Origin: Actinomycetes bacterium
GTDB taxonomy: Bacteria > Actinomycetota > Actinomycetes > Actinomycetales > Cellulomonadaceae
Reading direction: 5' to 3'
DNA: 6,333 bases
Assembly (NCBI GenBank): GCA_023390875.1
Contig: JAEWCA010000147.1
Span: 1-6,333, forward strand
Numbering within the stretch: position 1 is the stretch's first letter; the number at the start of each line of letters is the position of its first letter. Positions 5,775 to 6,333 of this stretch are shown one piece after another. A model generated the notes under the pieces. That model did no database searches and was not told the DNA's origin. It worked only from the letters and a program-made list of their open reading frames with translations. Made by a program: the position numbers and the translations under genes.

Positions 5775-6333
5775 GTGGCCGACGAGCAGATCAGGGTCCT
5801 GGTCGTCGAGGACGACGTCGACACCGCGCTCTACGTGCGCACGGTGCTCGCGCGCCGTGGCGGGATGGACGTCACCGTCGCCCACGAGCCGATGTCGGCG
5901 CTCGAGCACGTCGCGCAGCGCCAGTTCGACGTGGTGCTCACCGACATCCAGATGCCCGGCATGAGCGGCCTCGACCTGCTCGGCGAGCTGCGGTCCCGCG
6001 CCGCGGGCGTCCCCGTGGCCGTCATGACGGCGTTCGCGAGCGTCGACTACGCCGTCGAGGCGCTGCGCCGCGACGCCGACGAGTTCCTCGTGAAGCCCGT
6101 CGCGGCCGCGACCCTGCTCGAGAAGATCACCGCGCTGGCCGTCGAGGGTCGGCGCCGCCGCGAGTCCGCCGGACCCGGCGAGGTGGTGCTCGCGGTCGGC
6201 GCGCACCCCGACGACGTCGAGATCGGCATCGGCGCGACGCTCGCGTCGCACCGGGCGGTCGGCGACACCGTCGTCATCCTCACGCTGTCGGGCGGTGCCG
6301 TCGGCGGCGACGCGGACATCCGCCGGCACGAGG
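5775..6333 (+). CDS. Response regulator fused to PIG-L/LmbE-type deacetylase, 3' end missing
   Basis: The 186 codons present run off the right edge. Residues 1-124 form a complete receiver domain: acidic pocket E12/D13/D14, phospho-acceptor D57 in LTDIQMPGMSG, switch threonine T85 in VMTAFAS, and K107 in FLVKPVAA. A basic linker (RRRRESAGPGE, 127-136) follows in the same frame. Then VVLAVGAHPDDVEIGIGATL (137-156) and VGDTVVILTLSGGAVGGD (162-179) begin a PIG-L/LmbE deacetylase domain. AHPDD (H144, D147) contributes zinc ligands and the catalytic base in enzymes such as MshB. There is no DNA-binding domain between them. The GTG at 5775 has GGGAGG eight bases upstream. By inference, phosphorylation by a histidine kinase controls deacetylation of an N-acetyl sugar or similar substrate. 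A full deacetylase would need roughly 180-200 more residues outside the window. Confidence 0.88.
   Translation, partial: MADEQIRVLVVEDDVDTALYVRTVLARRGGMDVTVAHEPMSALEHVAQRQFDVVLTDIQMPGMSGLDLLGELRSRAAGVPVAVMTAFASVDYAVEALRRDADEFLVKPVAAATLLEKITALAVEGRRRRESAGPGEVVLAVGAHPDDVEIGIGATLASHRAVGDTVVILTLSGGAVGGDADIRRHE

Noticed and set aside
5736..6329. Minus-strand frame opposite the receiver-deacetylase fusion
   Set aside because: The plus-strand frame has all receiver and PIG-L signature residues; the reverse frame is low-complexity shadow.

Overview
The window is very GC-rich, with coding frames that use G or C at almost every third position, and two genes appear to have a TANNNT -10 box six bases before the start codon, as is common for leaderless actinobacterial transcripts. 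Together with a GH87-type alpha-1,3-glucanase, a deazaflavin (F420)-type reductase and a luciferase-like/FMN reductase pair first named from Corynebacterium, this points to an actinobacterium. A polysaccharide-degrading member of the Micrococcales such as a Cellulomonas relative is my inference. No RNA genes, CRISPR array, insertion sequence or phage gene was seen.

Layout from left to right. (1) 1-1940, plus: 3' part of a secreted GH87-like mycodextranase/alpha-1,3-glucanase, closed by a strong hairpin (1961-2004) shared with the convergent next gene. (2) 2012-2362, minus: a YjbR/MmcQ-like protein. Divergent from it at 2439-2720, plus, is a 93-residue cysteine- and tryptophan-rich putative zinc-ribbon protein. 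Its apparent leaderless promoter is overlapped by a near-perfect actinobacterial LexA (SOS) box. (3) 2741-3130, minus: a Ddn-like deazaflavin-dependent oxidoreductase. Divergent from it at 3365-3670, plus, is a HesB/IscA-like protein with no cysteine, ending in an 18-bp bidirectional terminator hairpin (3678-3720). (4) 3732-5568, minus: a two-gene operon, luciferase-like monooxygenase first and its partner FMN reductase second, with small inverted repeats in front. (5) 5775-6333, plus, running off the right edge: a response-regulator receiver domain fused in frame to the start of a PIG-L/LmbE-type zinc deacetylase.

The genes do not form one pathway. The clearest functional pair is the reductase and monooxygenase, where the reductase would supply reduced flavin. 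The two points most worth following are the receiver-deacetylase fusion, which would put a sugar or amide deacetylase under phosphorelay control, and the probable LexA-controlled cysteine-rich small protein.
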